Shown: piece by piece, positions 56,301 through 63,848 of the stretch
How the letters are laid out: each line of letters starts with the position of its first letter
Position numbering within the stretch: the stretch's first letter is position 1
Assembly: GCA_020849295.1 (NCBI GenBank)
Contig: JADLGN010000027.1
Coordinates: 62,001 to 126,000 of the forward strand
Length of the DNA stretch: 64,000 bases
Reading direction: 5' to 3'
Origin: Bacteroidia bacterium
GTDB taxonomy: Bacteria; Bacteroidota; Bacteroidia; NS11-12g; UBA9320
Made by a program: the position numbers and the translations under genes
Notes under the pieces: model-generated
Told to the model about the DNA's origin: nothing
The model's database searches: none
Seen by the model: only the letters and a program-made list of their open reading frames with translations

Positions 56301-56828
56301 CGTTCTGAAACCATCAAAAATATTAAGAAAAGGAATTCGTGTACGCAGTGTTGCAGATTGAGCTAAAAGTGCCATATCCATTGCTTCTTGTGCATTTTTC
56401 GAAAAAAGAAATGCCCAACCTGTTTGCCTTACTGACATTACATCAGAATGATCGCCAAAAATAGAAAGTGCATGTGTGGCTAATGTTCGGGCTGCAATTT
56501 GAAAAACCGCAGGCAGCAATTCTCCTGCAATTTTATACATATTAGGTATCATTAACAGTAAGCCTTGAGAACAAGTAAATGTAGATGAAAGAGCTCCGCC
56601 TTGTAAAGAACCGTGTACTGCTCCTGCTGCTCCTGCTTCGCTTTGCATTTCTATAATTCGCGGAGTTTCGCCATATATATTTTTGTGACCTGCTGCTGAC
56701 CATTCGTCACAAAGTTCTCCCATAGTTGAAGATGGAGTAATTGGATATATAGCACAAACCTCGTTTGTTTTATAGGCAATATATGCTGCTGCTTCATTGC
56801 CATCCATTATTTTTATGTTGTTGCTCAT
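53301..56828 (-). CDS. nifJ: Pyruvate:ferredoxin (flavodoxin) oxidoreductase
   Basis: Thiamine-diphosphate enzyme that oxidatively decarboxylates pyruvate to acetyl-CoA and reduces ferredoxin. It has 1175 residues, the length of single-chain PFORs. Domain I begins GNEAAAYIAYKTNEVCAIYPITPSS. The ferredoxin-like domain has two [4Fe-4S] motifs, CSQCGKCYLICPH and CTGCNLCYEYCP. The third cluster and TPP-binding domain show ACSGCGETPYVKLL, NATGCSSIYGG, GDGWAYDIGFGG and LDTEVYSNTGGQKSKSTP. Its ATG overlaps the stop of the FAD-subunit gene by one or two bases, so it is co-translated with the molybdoenzyme genes. That placement suggests electron supply to that enzyme rather than only central metabolism. 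Confidence 0.96.
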   Translation of the reverse strand: MSNNIKIMDGNEAAAYIAYKTNEVCAIYPITPSSTMGELCDEWSAAGHKNIYGETPRIIEMQSEAGAAGAVHGSLQGGALSSTFTCSQGLLLMIPNMYKIAGELLPAVFQIAARTLATHALSIFGDHSDVMSVRQTGWAFLFSKNAQEAMDMALLAQSATLRTRIPFLNIFDGFRTSHELMKVNVISDEQIKSMIDESDVMRFRQNAMSPENPTIRGTAQNPDVFFQSREAANKFYKNTPVAVKQLMKSIGDLTGRYYKPFEYFGHSNPERIIVIMGSGAGTVEETVEFLNNIKSEKTGYVYVRLYRPFEVKDFIDIIPESVEKIAVLDRCKEPGSIGEPLYMDVVNALVESKRKMPLIIGGRYGLASKEFTPSMVISVFDELNKTNPKNHFTVGIDDDITNTSIEYDKTFSLDKQHLFRGLFYGLGADGTVSANKNSIKIIGDTTDNFVQGYFVYDSKKSGSLTVSHLRFGAKPIKSTYLINSANFIAVHQFNFILKYDVLKNVENGAVFLLNSPYSSEETWDKIPSSVQSEIINKKIKLYIINAAVVARQTGMGSRVNTILQTCFFAISGILPKEQAIGRIKEAIKKSYSSKGEAVVLKNYEAVDKTLDNLIELDYSKYINGNLQVDKTVPYDSPEFVKNVLAKIIKFEGDELPVSAFPIDGIYPVSTTKWEKRNIAEMVPVWDENLCSQCGKCYLICPHAAIRPKVYEKEILKNSPESFKHVPPVGKEFSKETEAYTLQVAVEDCTGCNLCYEYCPMESKTEPGIKALNMKPQLDVKEKEIENWNFFLSIPEMDRLKINKNTVKGTQFLEPLFEFSGACSGCGETPYVKLLSQLYGDRMVVANATGCSSIYGGNLPTTPWTTNSKGCGPAWANSLFEDNAEFGLGIKLAYDHKTESARNLVLKLKNIIGDNLSNQILECNQNDEAGIELQRKNVELLREKISGINTFEAQKLNLIADSLVKKSHWIIGGDGWAYDIGFGGLDHVLSTGENINIIVLDTEVYSNTGGQKSKSTPIGASAKFSVNGKVTGKKDLAMQAIAHGSAYVAQIAMGANDAHTIRTIQEAEAFPGTSVIIAYSHCIAHGYDMANGANQQVNAVKSGYWPLFRYNPLKPKGEKFSIDSKEPSIEVKEFLYKETRFSSLVRQNPQNAEFLLRHAQEGIYDHWEKLLSLKNL

Positions 56829-57769
56829 TAGCTTATTAATCCTAATTTTTTGAAACTTTTATTTAAAAAAACACTTATCATATCTTTTCTGTATTTCCTT
56901 GAATATACGTCGTTCTCTACTATTCTTGATTTTTTCACAGATTGTTTGATTAAATCTTCAATATTATCTTCTACTTTTCCTTTTACGCATACCGGCATAG
57001 GGTCAACTGCTCCAAGTACTATTCTTATTTTTCCTGAATTATTTACAGTTACGGCTGTTGAAAGTGAACTAAATTCAAGCGACTCTCTTTGCCTTAGCTT
57101 ATAGAAAACAGATTTGAAATTTTGATTTAACGGTAAATTTATTGAACGGACTATTGAAGTTTTTTTAAATTCTCTAGGATTTACTCCGTCACCTGTATAT
57201 ATTGACTCGAGCAAAGACTTTTTATTTCCATCTTCATCTGTATATTCAATTTCGGCATTCATACTTATTAAAGCTACTGCTGTATCTGATACAAATTTTG
57301 AAAAGCAGTTTTTCTTACCTCCTGTTGCTATACAAATATCTCCTTCGCATTTCAGGCAATATCCAACTGATTCTCTCCACCACTCTGTTTGATTGTAAAA
57401 TGAACAGCGATTTTCGCATAAAATATTTCCCCCTAATGTTGCACTTTTTCTTATTACAGGTGATGCTACAGCATTTGCTGCTTCTATAAGAACATTAAAT
57501 TCATTTTTTATTATATGATTTTTTTGCAAATTGTCAAGCGTAGTTAAAGAACCTATTTTTAAAAAACCATTTTCTGTTTTTATTTCTGAAAGTTCTTTAA
57601 GTCCTGAAATATCAATTATATAATCAAAAAAATCGTTGCCCTGAAATTTATTTACAATAGCATCGGTTCCACCTGCAATATACTTGAAGCAGTCTTTGTG
57701 TTCCAACGCTATATTAATTGCCTCACTTATTGATTTTGGTATTATATATTTTTTTTCTGATACAAGCAT
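56828..57769 (-). CDS. FAD subunit of a xanthine-dehydrogenase-family enzyme with [4Fe-4S] insertion
   Basis: Medium, FAD-binding (CutM/HcrB-type) subunit of a molybdenum hydroxylase-family enzyme, 313 residues. FAD motifs: AGGTDAI (32-38) and ATLGGNIL (110-117). An insertion after this contains cysteines C118, C122, C138, C141, C146 and C155 around YNQTEWWRES and YCLKCEGDIC. As I recall it, C122/C138/C146/C155 is the ligand set and spacing of the extra [4Fe-4S] cluster in Thauera 4-hydroxybenzoyl-CoA reductase beta subunit. Ordinary XDH and CO-dehydrogenase FAD subunits lack this loop. The enzyme should therefore pass electrons from a low-potential donor. It lies 5 bp after the fused subunit gene. 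Confidence 0.88.
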   Translation of the reverse strand: MLVSEKKYIIPKSISEAINIALEHKDCFKYIAGGTDAIVNKFQGNDFFDYIIDISGLKELSEIKTENGFLKIGSLTTLDNLQKNHIIKNEFNVLIEAANAVASPVIRKSATLGGNILCENRCSFYNQTEWWRESVGYCLKCEGDICIATGGKKNCFSKFVSDTAVALISMNAEIEYTDEDGNKKSLLESIYTGDGVNPREFKKTSIVRSINLPLNQNFKSVFYKLRQRESLEFSSLSTAVTVNNSGKIRIVLGAVDPMPVCVKGKVEDNIEDLIKQSVKKSRIVENDVYSRKYRKDMISVFLNKSFKKLGLIS

Positions 57770-57774
57770 TTTAT

Positions 57775-60564
57775 TTAATCATTTGTTAATACTGCACTTT
57801 GTTTCATTTTATAAAGTATTTCTTCGGCACTTATAGGGAGTTTTGTTACTCTTACACCAACAGCATCAAATATTGCATTGGCTATAGCCGGTATAACAGG
57901 ATGTATAGCACCTTCGCCACATTCTTTAGCTCCAAAAGGACCTTCGGGGTCAATAGTTTCAATAATATTAGTATGAATTTCGGGGGTATCAAGTGTGGTT
58001 GGTATTTTGTAATCCAAAAAATTGTTGTTTACCAATAATCCGTTATAATATTTCATTTGCTCAGTAAGTGCCTGACCTATTCCCATGTGCCACGAGCCTT
58101 CAAGTTGCCCTTCTACAGCCATTGGATTTAGTGCTTTTCCACAATCATGCGCCCCCCAAATATTCAATACTTTTACAAATCCGGTATCCAAATCTACTTT
58201 AACTTCAGCTACACATGCTCCAAAGCTATATGATGGGCTTAGCCCTGCTCCTGCTCCTTTAAAATCTCCTCCAAGTTTTGGTGAAATATATTTTCCACTA
58301 ACGCTTACAGCTCCTCTTTTGGCTGTTAATATTTCTATAGCTTCAAGCCATGATATATCAACTTTTTTGTCATTACTGAAAACTCTGTTGTTTTCACAAA
58401 TTAGTTCATCTGATTTTATTTCATATTTTTTGCAGATTGCCTGTAAAATTTCTCTTTTTAGATTTTCGGCGGCATCTTTGGCTGCATTTCCTGCCATAAA
58501 TGTTACACGACTTGAATAACTTCCCATATCAACAGGAGTAAGCATAGTATCGGCTGCAAGAACGTATAGATATTGCATATCTATGCCAAGTACCTCTCCT
58601 ACTATAATGGCAAGCATTGTATCGCTACCTTGTCCTATATCACTGGCTCCTGATGAAATTACAACTCTGCCGTCAAAATCAACTTTAAGATGCACTACAG
58701 ACTGTGGTAATTCATTCCATATTATTGGCAATGCACTGCCACTAATAAAAAAACCACAGCCTACGCCAAGTCCATGTCCGTCTTTTAGTTTTCCATAGCG
58801 ATTTTTCCAGTCTGATTGTTCAATTACTTTTTGTAATGATTCTCTGCTTCCATTAGATGTTATTCGGTATTGCCCAACTGTTAGGGTATTTGAATCGAGA
58901 AAATTTTTCATCCTCAACTCACATGGGTCCATTTTAATTTTATGTGCAAGCTCGTCAATAATACATTCAACGGCAAATCTTGAATTTACTGCTCCATGAC
59001 CTCTCATTGCTCCGCATTGTGGCTTGTTGGTATAAACTCTATATGTTCTAAAACCAAAATTATCTAATTTATATGGAGCCTGAAGCAAAACACCATTGTA
59101 ATATGAAGTAACTACACCAAAACTGCCATAAGCTCCTCCGTCAATAGCAATATCAGCATCAAGAACTTTTAATATACCATCATTAGAAATACCCATTTCT
59201 ACAGTCATTTTTGAAGGATGTCGTCCATGATTGGTTAAAAAAACCTCTTCTCTGTTTAGTCTTGTTCTTACCGGTTTTCCTGTTATTCTTGCTATATGCG
59301 AAATAATGATTTCGTGTGGGAAAGGGTCACTTTTTCCTCCAAAACCTCCGCCTATATATGGCTTTATAACTCTTACTCTGCTTAATGGTACGTGCATTAC
59401 TTTGGCTAAAGCTCTATGTAGATAATGAGGAACTTGTGTAGCGGTTATAATAGTTAATCCGTTTTCATCCCAATATGCTGTTGCTGCATGTGGCTCAGTA
59501 AATCCATGATTTATACCTTCAAATTCAAAAGAAAGTTTTGTTTTTACATCACAATCTTCAAGGCCTTGTTGCTGATTGCCAAATCTCAATTCGGCTTTTT
59601 TATGAATATTATTGTTAAATTTTACGTGCTCATGTATTTTTTCATTTTCACCTACATCGTTTATTGAATCATCAATGTTTAAGTATGGCTTCAATGCTTT
59701 GTATTCAATTTTTATAAGGTTGCACGCTTCTGCTGCAATTTCTTCAGTTATTGCTGCTATTGCTACAACTATTTCGCCAATATATCTTACTTTGCTTACA
59801 GCCATAGCTGTTTCATCTTGTGAAATTGGTAATACTCCAAATTTTTCTTCGAGTTCTTTGCCTGTGGCTATATATTTTACTCCATCAACATTTTTAGCTT
59901 TACTAATATCAATATTTACTATTTGAGCATGAGGAATAGTGCTTCTAACAAATTTACAATACAGTGCATTTTTTGTTTTTATATCATCTGCATATTCTGC
60001 GGTACCACATACTTTTTTACTTGCTTCAATATATGGTCTTGAAATGCCGACTGATGCTGTTTTATTCGGTTCAGCAGAACTAATATTTTCATTTTCTAAT
60101 GCAAATTCGCTTACGGCTTCTATTATTTTTTTATATCCTGTGCATCTGCATAAATTTCCAGACAAACCTTCTTTTATTTGATGTTTAATTTCACTTTCGT
60201 TAAGGTTTTTATCCATTGAATTTACAAGGCTTAGTGAAGTCATTACCATTCCGGGAGTACAAAATCCACATTGTATAGCACCCTTGTCAACAAATTTTTG
60301 CTGAAGTTTATGAAGTTTGCCATTTTCTGCCAATGCTTCAATTGTAGTGATTTCAGTATTTTCACATTTTAATACAGGAGTAATACAACTAAGTTTTGGC
60401 TCACCATTTACAAGAACTGTACATGCACCACAACTTCCTTGCTCACATCCTATTTTTGTCCCGGTCAACCCGACTTTCTCACGAATTACACTGCCAAGCA
60501 TTTCATGTTCTCCGCCAAGCAATTCATATTTTGTTCCGTTTATATTTAACGAAATTTTTCTCAT
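57775..60564 (-). CDS. Fused [2Fe-2S] plus molybdopterin subunit, hydroxybenzoyl-CoA-reductase-like
   Basis: A 929-residue fusion of the small (HcrC/CutS-type) and large (HcrA/CutL-type) subunits. Residues 1-160 hold two [2Fe-2S] clusters: C40, C45, C48, C60, then C99, C102, C139, C141 (GNLCRCTGYKKI). From about 175 follows the molybdopterin-cytosine-dinucleotide domain with YIGGGFGGKSDPF, GAMRGHGAVNSRFA (at the position of the XDH FRGFGGPQ-like loop) and the active-site glutamate block GAKECGEGAIHPVIPAIANA near the end. In 4-hydroxybenzoyl-CoA reductase and most relatives the two chains are separate. The substrate could be an aromatic CoA thioester, an N-heterocycle or something else. Confidence 0.88.
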   Translation of the reverse strand: MRKISLNINGTKYELLGGEHEMLGSVIREKVGLTGTKIGCEQGSCGACTVLVNGEPKLSCITPVLKCENTEITTIEALAENGKLHKLQQKFVDKGAIQCGFCTPGMVMTSLSLVNSMDKNLNESEIKHQIKEGLSGNLCRCTGYKKIIEAVSEFALENENISSAEPNKTASVGISRPYIEASKKVCGTAEYADDIKTKNALYCKFVRSTIPHAQIVNIDISKAKNVDGVKYIATGKELEEKFGVLPISQDETAMAVSKVRYIGEIVVAIAAITEEIAAEACNLIKIEYKALKPYLNIDDSINDVGENEKIHEHVKFNNNIHKKAELRFGNQQQGLEDCDVKTKLSFEFEGINHGFTEPHAATAYWDENGLTIITATQVPHYLHRALAKVMHVPLSRVRVIKPYIGGGFGGKSDPFPHEIIISHIARITGKPVRTRLNREEVFLTNHGRHPSKMTVEMGISNDGILKVLDADIAIDGGAYGSFGVVTSYYNGVLLQAPYKLDNFGFRTYRVYTNKPQCGAMRGHGAVNSRFAVECIIDELAHKIKMDPCELRMKNFLDSNTLTVGQYRITSNGSRESLQKVIEQSDWKNRYGKLKDGHGLGVGCGFFISGSALPIIWNELPQSVVHLKVDFDGRVVISSGASDIGQGSDTMLAIIVGEVLGIDMQYLYVLAADTMLTPVDMGSYSSRVTFMAGNAAKDAAENLKREILQAICKKYEIKSDELICENNRVFSNDKKVDISWLEAIEILTAKRGAVSVSGKYISPKLGGDFKGAGAGLSPSYSFGACVAEVKVDLDTGFVKVLNIWGAHDCGKALNPMAVEGQLEGSWHMGIGQALTEQMKYYNGLLVNNNFLDYKIPTTLDTPEIHTNIIETIDPEGPFGAKECGEGAIHPVIPAIANAIFDAVGVRVTKLPISAEEILYKMKQSAVLTND

Positions 60565-60574
60565 CTCAATTTTT

Positions 60575-60961
60575 TTATAAATTTTCTATAACTCTTTTTA
60601 GTTTTTCTTGTACTTGAATAGCTGTATCTCCAAGAATGTTGTTTTTTACAGCCATCATTGAAGCTACAGGGTCTATTGCACTTACTTCAACTTGGTTATT
60701 TTCGATTTCTTGCACTATTACATTACATGGCAACATAGTACCTATATGTGGTTCGGCTGATAATGCTTTATGAGCAAAAAACGGATTGCATGCTCCAAGT
60801 ATTTTGTATTTTCTGAAATCAACATCAATTTTTTTCTTTAAGGTTTCTTTTACATCTATTTCTGTAAGAATCCCAAATCCTTCTTTTTTTAATTCTTCGC
60901 TTACTTTTTCTATTGCTGCATCAAAATCTAAGGATAATTTTTTTGTAAAATAATAATTCAT
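60575..60961 (-). CDS. DUF302 protein
   Basis: A 128-residue DUF302-family protein. Conserved blocks: KKEGFGILTEIDVKETLKKK, YKILGACNPFFAHKALSAEP and GTMLPCNVIVQEI, including two cysteines (C61-like in GACNP and the PCN motif). DUF302 proteins are small, often found near heavy-metal or redox genes, and have been proposed to bind ligands or metals; no activity is established. It sits between the SDR gene (22 bp, containing a short GT run) and the molybdoenzyme fusion (10 bp) in the operon. Confidence 0.9.
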   Translation of the reverse strand: MNYYFTKKLSLDFDAAIEKVSEELKKEGFGILTEIDVKETLKKKIDVDFRKYKILGACNPFFAHKALSAEPHIGTMLPCNVIVQEIENNQVEVSAIDPVASMMAVKNNILGDTAIQVQEKLKRVIENL

Positions 60962-60967
60962 CTTTTA

Positions 60968-60980
60968 TGTGTGTGTGTGT
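60968..60980. repeat. Short (TG)n dinucleotide run upstream of the DUF302 gene
   Basis: TGTGTGTGTGTGT, 13 bases, in the 22-bp gap between the SDR stop and the DUF302 start. It may change spacing of the ribosome-binding region by slippage, but may also be neutral. Confidence 0.6.
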
Positions 60981-60983
60981 TTA

Positions 60984-61721
60984 TTATATTCCTGCTCCTA
61001 TGCTTTTTCCTCCGTCAACATATATTGTTTGTCCTGTAATAAATTTAGTATTTTCATTTGAAAGAAATGCTACGGCATTTGCTATATCTTCAGGATTACC
61101 CATAGTTCTGGTTGGTTGTGCTTCAATCAATTTTTGCAAAACTTCTTTATCAAGTTTTTGCGTAAGTGGGGTATTTATAAGTCCGGGAGCAATAGCATTT
61201 ACAAGTACATTGTATTTGCCAAGTTCAAGTGCAAGAACTCTGGTAAGACCAATAATTCCTGCTTTTGAGGCTGAATAATTACTTTGTCCCTTATTTCCTA
61301 ACCATGCTCTTGAAGCTATGTTTACAATACGTCCGCTTTGCTGAGTTTTCATTTGCTTTGCTGCTTCTTTGCACATAAGCCAGGTGCCTTTTAAATTAAT
61401 GTCAAGAACTGTATCAAAATCATCTGATGTCATATTCCAAATCATATTATCTTTAATTATTCCGGCATTATTTACCAATACATCTATTTTTTTATATTTT
61501 TCAATTATTGAACTAAAAAACTCTACAACTTGCTTTTCGTTACAAATATTTGTATTAGAAAATTCTAAATTATCAATGCCAAAATCTTTAATTAACTTTT
61601 TTCCGTTGTCTGTGTCAATGTCTAAAGCAATTAAAAAATAATTTTCATTAATTAGTTTTTCAACTATTGCCCTGCCTATTCCTTTTGCAGCACCTGTTAC
61701 TATTGCTATTTTTTTATTCAT
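60984..61721 (-). CDS. Short-chain dehydrogenase/reductase (FabG-like)
   Basis: A 245-residue classical SDR. ATG 61721 is chosen; an in-frame ATG at 61736 lies inside xdhC. The cofactor motif is TGAAKGIG near the N-terminus, with NNAG (about 85), the catalytic Ser in NIAS, and Tyr/Lys in YSASK. The C-terminus has the FITGQTIYVDGG pattern of 3-oxoacyl-reductase relatives. In the operon it may reduce or oxidise a hydroxyl/keto group of the same substrate as the molybdoenzyme; this is inference. Confidence 0.9.
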   Translation of the reverse strand: MNKKIAIVTGAAKGIGRAIVEKLINENYFLIALDIDTDNGKKLIKDFGIDNLEFSNTNICNEKQVVEFFSSIIEKYKKIDVLVNNAGIIKDNMIWNMTSDDFDTVLDINLKGTWLMCKEAAKQMKTQQSGRIVNIASRAWLGNKGQSNYSASKAGIIGLTRVLALELGKYNVLVNAIAPGLINTPLTQKLDKEVLQKLIEAQPTRTMGNPEDIANAVAFLSNENTKFITGQTIYVDGGKSIGAGI

Positions 61722-61722
61722 A

Positions 61723-62550
61723 TCAGCTACATTCATAGTTTATACATTTTTCTACTTCCAAAATATCAATTTTAGGTTTTCTCTTTGGTTTTATACCATT
61801 TTTCACTTCAATTAACTTAGCCAGAATACTCACAGCTATTTCTGCGGGAGTTTCAGGGTTTATATCTAAACCAATAGGCATATCTATATTATTCAACTGT
61901 TGTATAGTGGCAATTTTGCTTTCAAGAAATTTTTTTCTTGTTACTTCTGTTTTTCTTCGGCTTCCTATCATACCCAGATATGCATTTGGTTTATTAATAC
62001 AAAGTGAAAGTATTGCTCGGTCTGAAGGATGACTATAAGTTACTACAACAATATATGTTTGTTTATCAAAACTTAAATTTTCAATAGCATTTTCAAATTG
62101 TGAATATATTTTATTTATTTTTTCGTTTTTAAGTGCATGTATATAATCGCTTCGGTCATCTATTACTGTTACTTCAAAACCGGTATTTTGGGCAAATAGG
62201 GCAAGTGCCGTACCCACATGTCCGGCACCAAATATATATAACTTATTTTTTTCCATTATCGGCTCTATAAATATTTCAACCGTACCTCCGCAGCACATGC
62301 CAAGTTGCTGTAAAAGTTCAAATTTATAAAGTTTAGAGTTTTTATTTTCAATTGTAACTAAAGCTGCTTCTATTACCTGTTTTTCAAGATTTCCTCCTCC
62401 GATTGTTCCATATATCTTTTCATTTTGTAATACAAGCATTTTTGCTCCTGCCTTTCGTGGCGTAGAACCTTTGGTGCTAACAACTGTACAAAGTGCGGCT
62501 GCTAAGTTTTCGCGTTTTAATATTTCGGGTATATCAAGAATGCTTTGCAT
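61723..62550 (-). CDS. xdhC: XdhC-family molybdoenzyme maturation protein
   Basis: A 275-residue XdhC/CoxI-type protein that in studied systems binds molybdenum cofactor and delivers the sulfurated form to XDH-family enzymes. Motifs: CTVVSTKGSTPRKAGAKML and GTIGGGNLE near the N-terminus, the cysteine pair GMCCGGTVEIFIEP, then a Rossmann domain IFGAGHVGTALALFAQ and SHPSDRAIL ... MIGSRRKTE. It overlaps the mocA-like gene by 17 bp at its start and the SDR gene begins one base after its stop. Presence next to the enzyme genes is the expected pairing. Confidence 0.93.
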   Translation of the reverse strand: MQSILDIPEILKRENLAAALCTVVSTKGSTPRKAGAKMLVLQNEKIYGTIGGGNLEKQVIEAALVTIENKNSKLYKFELLQQLGMCCGGTVEIFIEPIMEKNKLYIFGAGHVGTALALFAQNTGFEVTVIDDRSDYIHALKNEKINKIYSQFENAIENLSFDKQTYIVVVTYSHPSDRAILSLCINKPNAYLGMIGSRRKTEVTRKKFLESKIATIQQLNNIDMPIGLDINPETPAEIAVSILAKLIEVKNGIKPKRKPKIDILEVEKCINYECS

Positions 62551-63148
62551 TTTGTTGTATTGTTTCTTTAAATTTTTCCCAATCTTCTGGCGAATTTACA
62601 TTTTCAATTACATTTAAACTACCAGAATCTACTTCTATTTTATTAAACGAGTGTAAAATATCTTTCAATGTCATATTGTTTTTAGAGTTTAATAATATTT
62701 TATTTATTATACTCTTACTCAACAATACCGGATGCCCGCTTTTCCCTTTGTAAACCGGCGAAATATATGAATCTGCTTTAGCTGCACCGGTAATTTTATC
62801 AATCAACTCTACACTTATTGCAGGATTATCAATATTTTGAATAAAACAAAAATCATTTTTTTTAATTTTTTTAAGACCTGCCTTTATTGAAAACATTCTA
62901 CCCAATTCTGGCTTATTATTTACCACAATTACAGCTTTCTTTTTTACTTTCTCTATAATATCTGCAAACTGTATATTAATAAAATTTGAGTTTAATACTA
63001 CTATTATATTTTTAATTGACGCATTACTGTATGTGTCAACAATATATTCAATAAGTGTTTTGTTTTCGAAGGGCAAAAAGCATTTTGGAAAATTCATTCT
63101 TTCTGAATTTCCTCCGCTTAAAATTACAACTGCTGAATTTTTGCTCAA
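62534..63148 (-). CDS. MocA/MobA-like molybdenum-cofactor nucleotidyltransferase
   Basis: A 204-residue NTP transferase starting with TTG. The N-terminal signature LSGGNSERMNFPKCFLPF corresponds to LAAGxSxRMGxxKxLLP, with the activating Lys present but the usual Gly after Met replaced by Asn. Later FIQNIDNPAIS fits the DxP metal-binding region, and KGKSGHPVLLSK the substrate loop. As the first gene before xdhC and a XDH-family enzyme, it most likely makes molybdopterin cytosine dinucleotide (MocA role). A MobA-type GTP enzyme is less likely by context. Confidence 0.82.
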   Translation of the reverse strand: MSKNSAVVILSGGNSERMNFPKCFLPFENKTLIEYIVDTYSNASIKNIIVVLNSNFINIQFADIIEKVKKKAVIVVNNKPELGRMFSIKAGLKKIKKNDFCFIQNIDNPAISVELIDKITGAAKADSYISPVYKGKSGHPVLLSKSIINKILLNSKNNMTLKDILHSFNKIEVDSGSLNVIENVNSPEDWEKFKETIQQNAKHS

Positions 63149-63249
63149 TTTCTCTATAATTAAATATGCGAAATAAGTAAGTATTATGGTTTTTATAAAT
63201 GACTATTGTCATTTTTGTGTATTTCCGGCTTTACCACAAAAAAACATTC

Positions 63250-63393
63250 ATGGAAAAAAGTAATTTATATAATATGAGGTATATTTTTTGTAAAGATATA
63301 CCTGATTTAATTAACTTAAATAAAATAAAAAACCCATCAGTATATAGTATAATTGAAAAAATTAGGGATATTTATAAAAAGCATTTAGCCTGA
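63250..63393 (+). CDS. Possible 47-residue small protein
   Basis: An ORF starting at ATG 63250 (MEKSNLYNMRYIFCKDIPDL at the N-terminus), ending TGA 63393. It is charged, probably helical at the C-terminus, with no family recognised. It lies divergent from the redox operon. The codon use is typical of the region, but random ORFs of this size are common in AT-rich DNA. Confidence 0.3.
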   Translation: MEKSNLYNMRYIFCKDIPDLINLNKIKNPSVYSIIEKIRDIYKKHLA

Positions 63394-63848
63394 ACAGTTA
63401 TTTTTTTTAACTTTAGTTTGTAATTAAAGAGATATTACCGCAAAGTTGGCAATGGCAAAGACGAGGGTAATTCTATTTCTGAGCCTGCTAATGTTTCTTC
63501 ATTTTAGGTATTTAAAAAATTGCTGTATGTATCAGTTAAATTAATACCTTTTTCTGAGCATAGTTTTTTATAATCTATTTTCTGATTGATTATCAATTTT
63601 TTTGAAATTTTGCTCACTTCTTTGAGTCCCCTGCTATTTTTTTAAGAAATAATAATGTGTTAATTTCAATATTTTCTTACTTTTGCGGCTTAAATTTTTA
63701 AAAGTATTAATATTATCTATACGAGGTGATTTTGTTCGATAAAAACAGATTTTTCTATAATTTTCCAAGTTGCACTAATACCCTATTTTACTATAAAAAT
63801 ACTTTTAATTTTTTTAAATTATATACACAATTTTTTTAAATAAGAATA
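63394..63848. other. Intergenic region with nothing recognised
   Basis: 455 bases before the final partial gene. I find no ORF worth calling, no hairpin terminator, no tRNA and no clear promoter pair. The GC-richer patch near 63437-63475 (ttaccgcaaagttggcaatg and on) is unlike its surroundings but matches nothing I recognise. Confidence 0.5.

Noticed and set aside
58085-58519. 144-codon plus-strand ORF opposite the molybdenum subunit gene
   Set aside because: It is antisense to a gene with clear catalytic motifs, has no recognisable domain and is explained by codon bias of the opposite strand.
52493-60564. Reading the molybdoenzyme as a purine xanthine dehydrogenase
   Set aside because: No purine-catabolism genes are nearby and the FAD subunit carries the [4Fe-4S]-type cysteine loop typical of hydroxybenzoyl-CoA reductase; XDH FAD subunits lack it. 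Substrate left open.
63394-63848. Mobile-element scar or attachment site near the right end
   Set aside because: No inverted or direct terminal repeats, no integrase or transposase remnant; only a slightly different base composition near 63437-63475.
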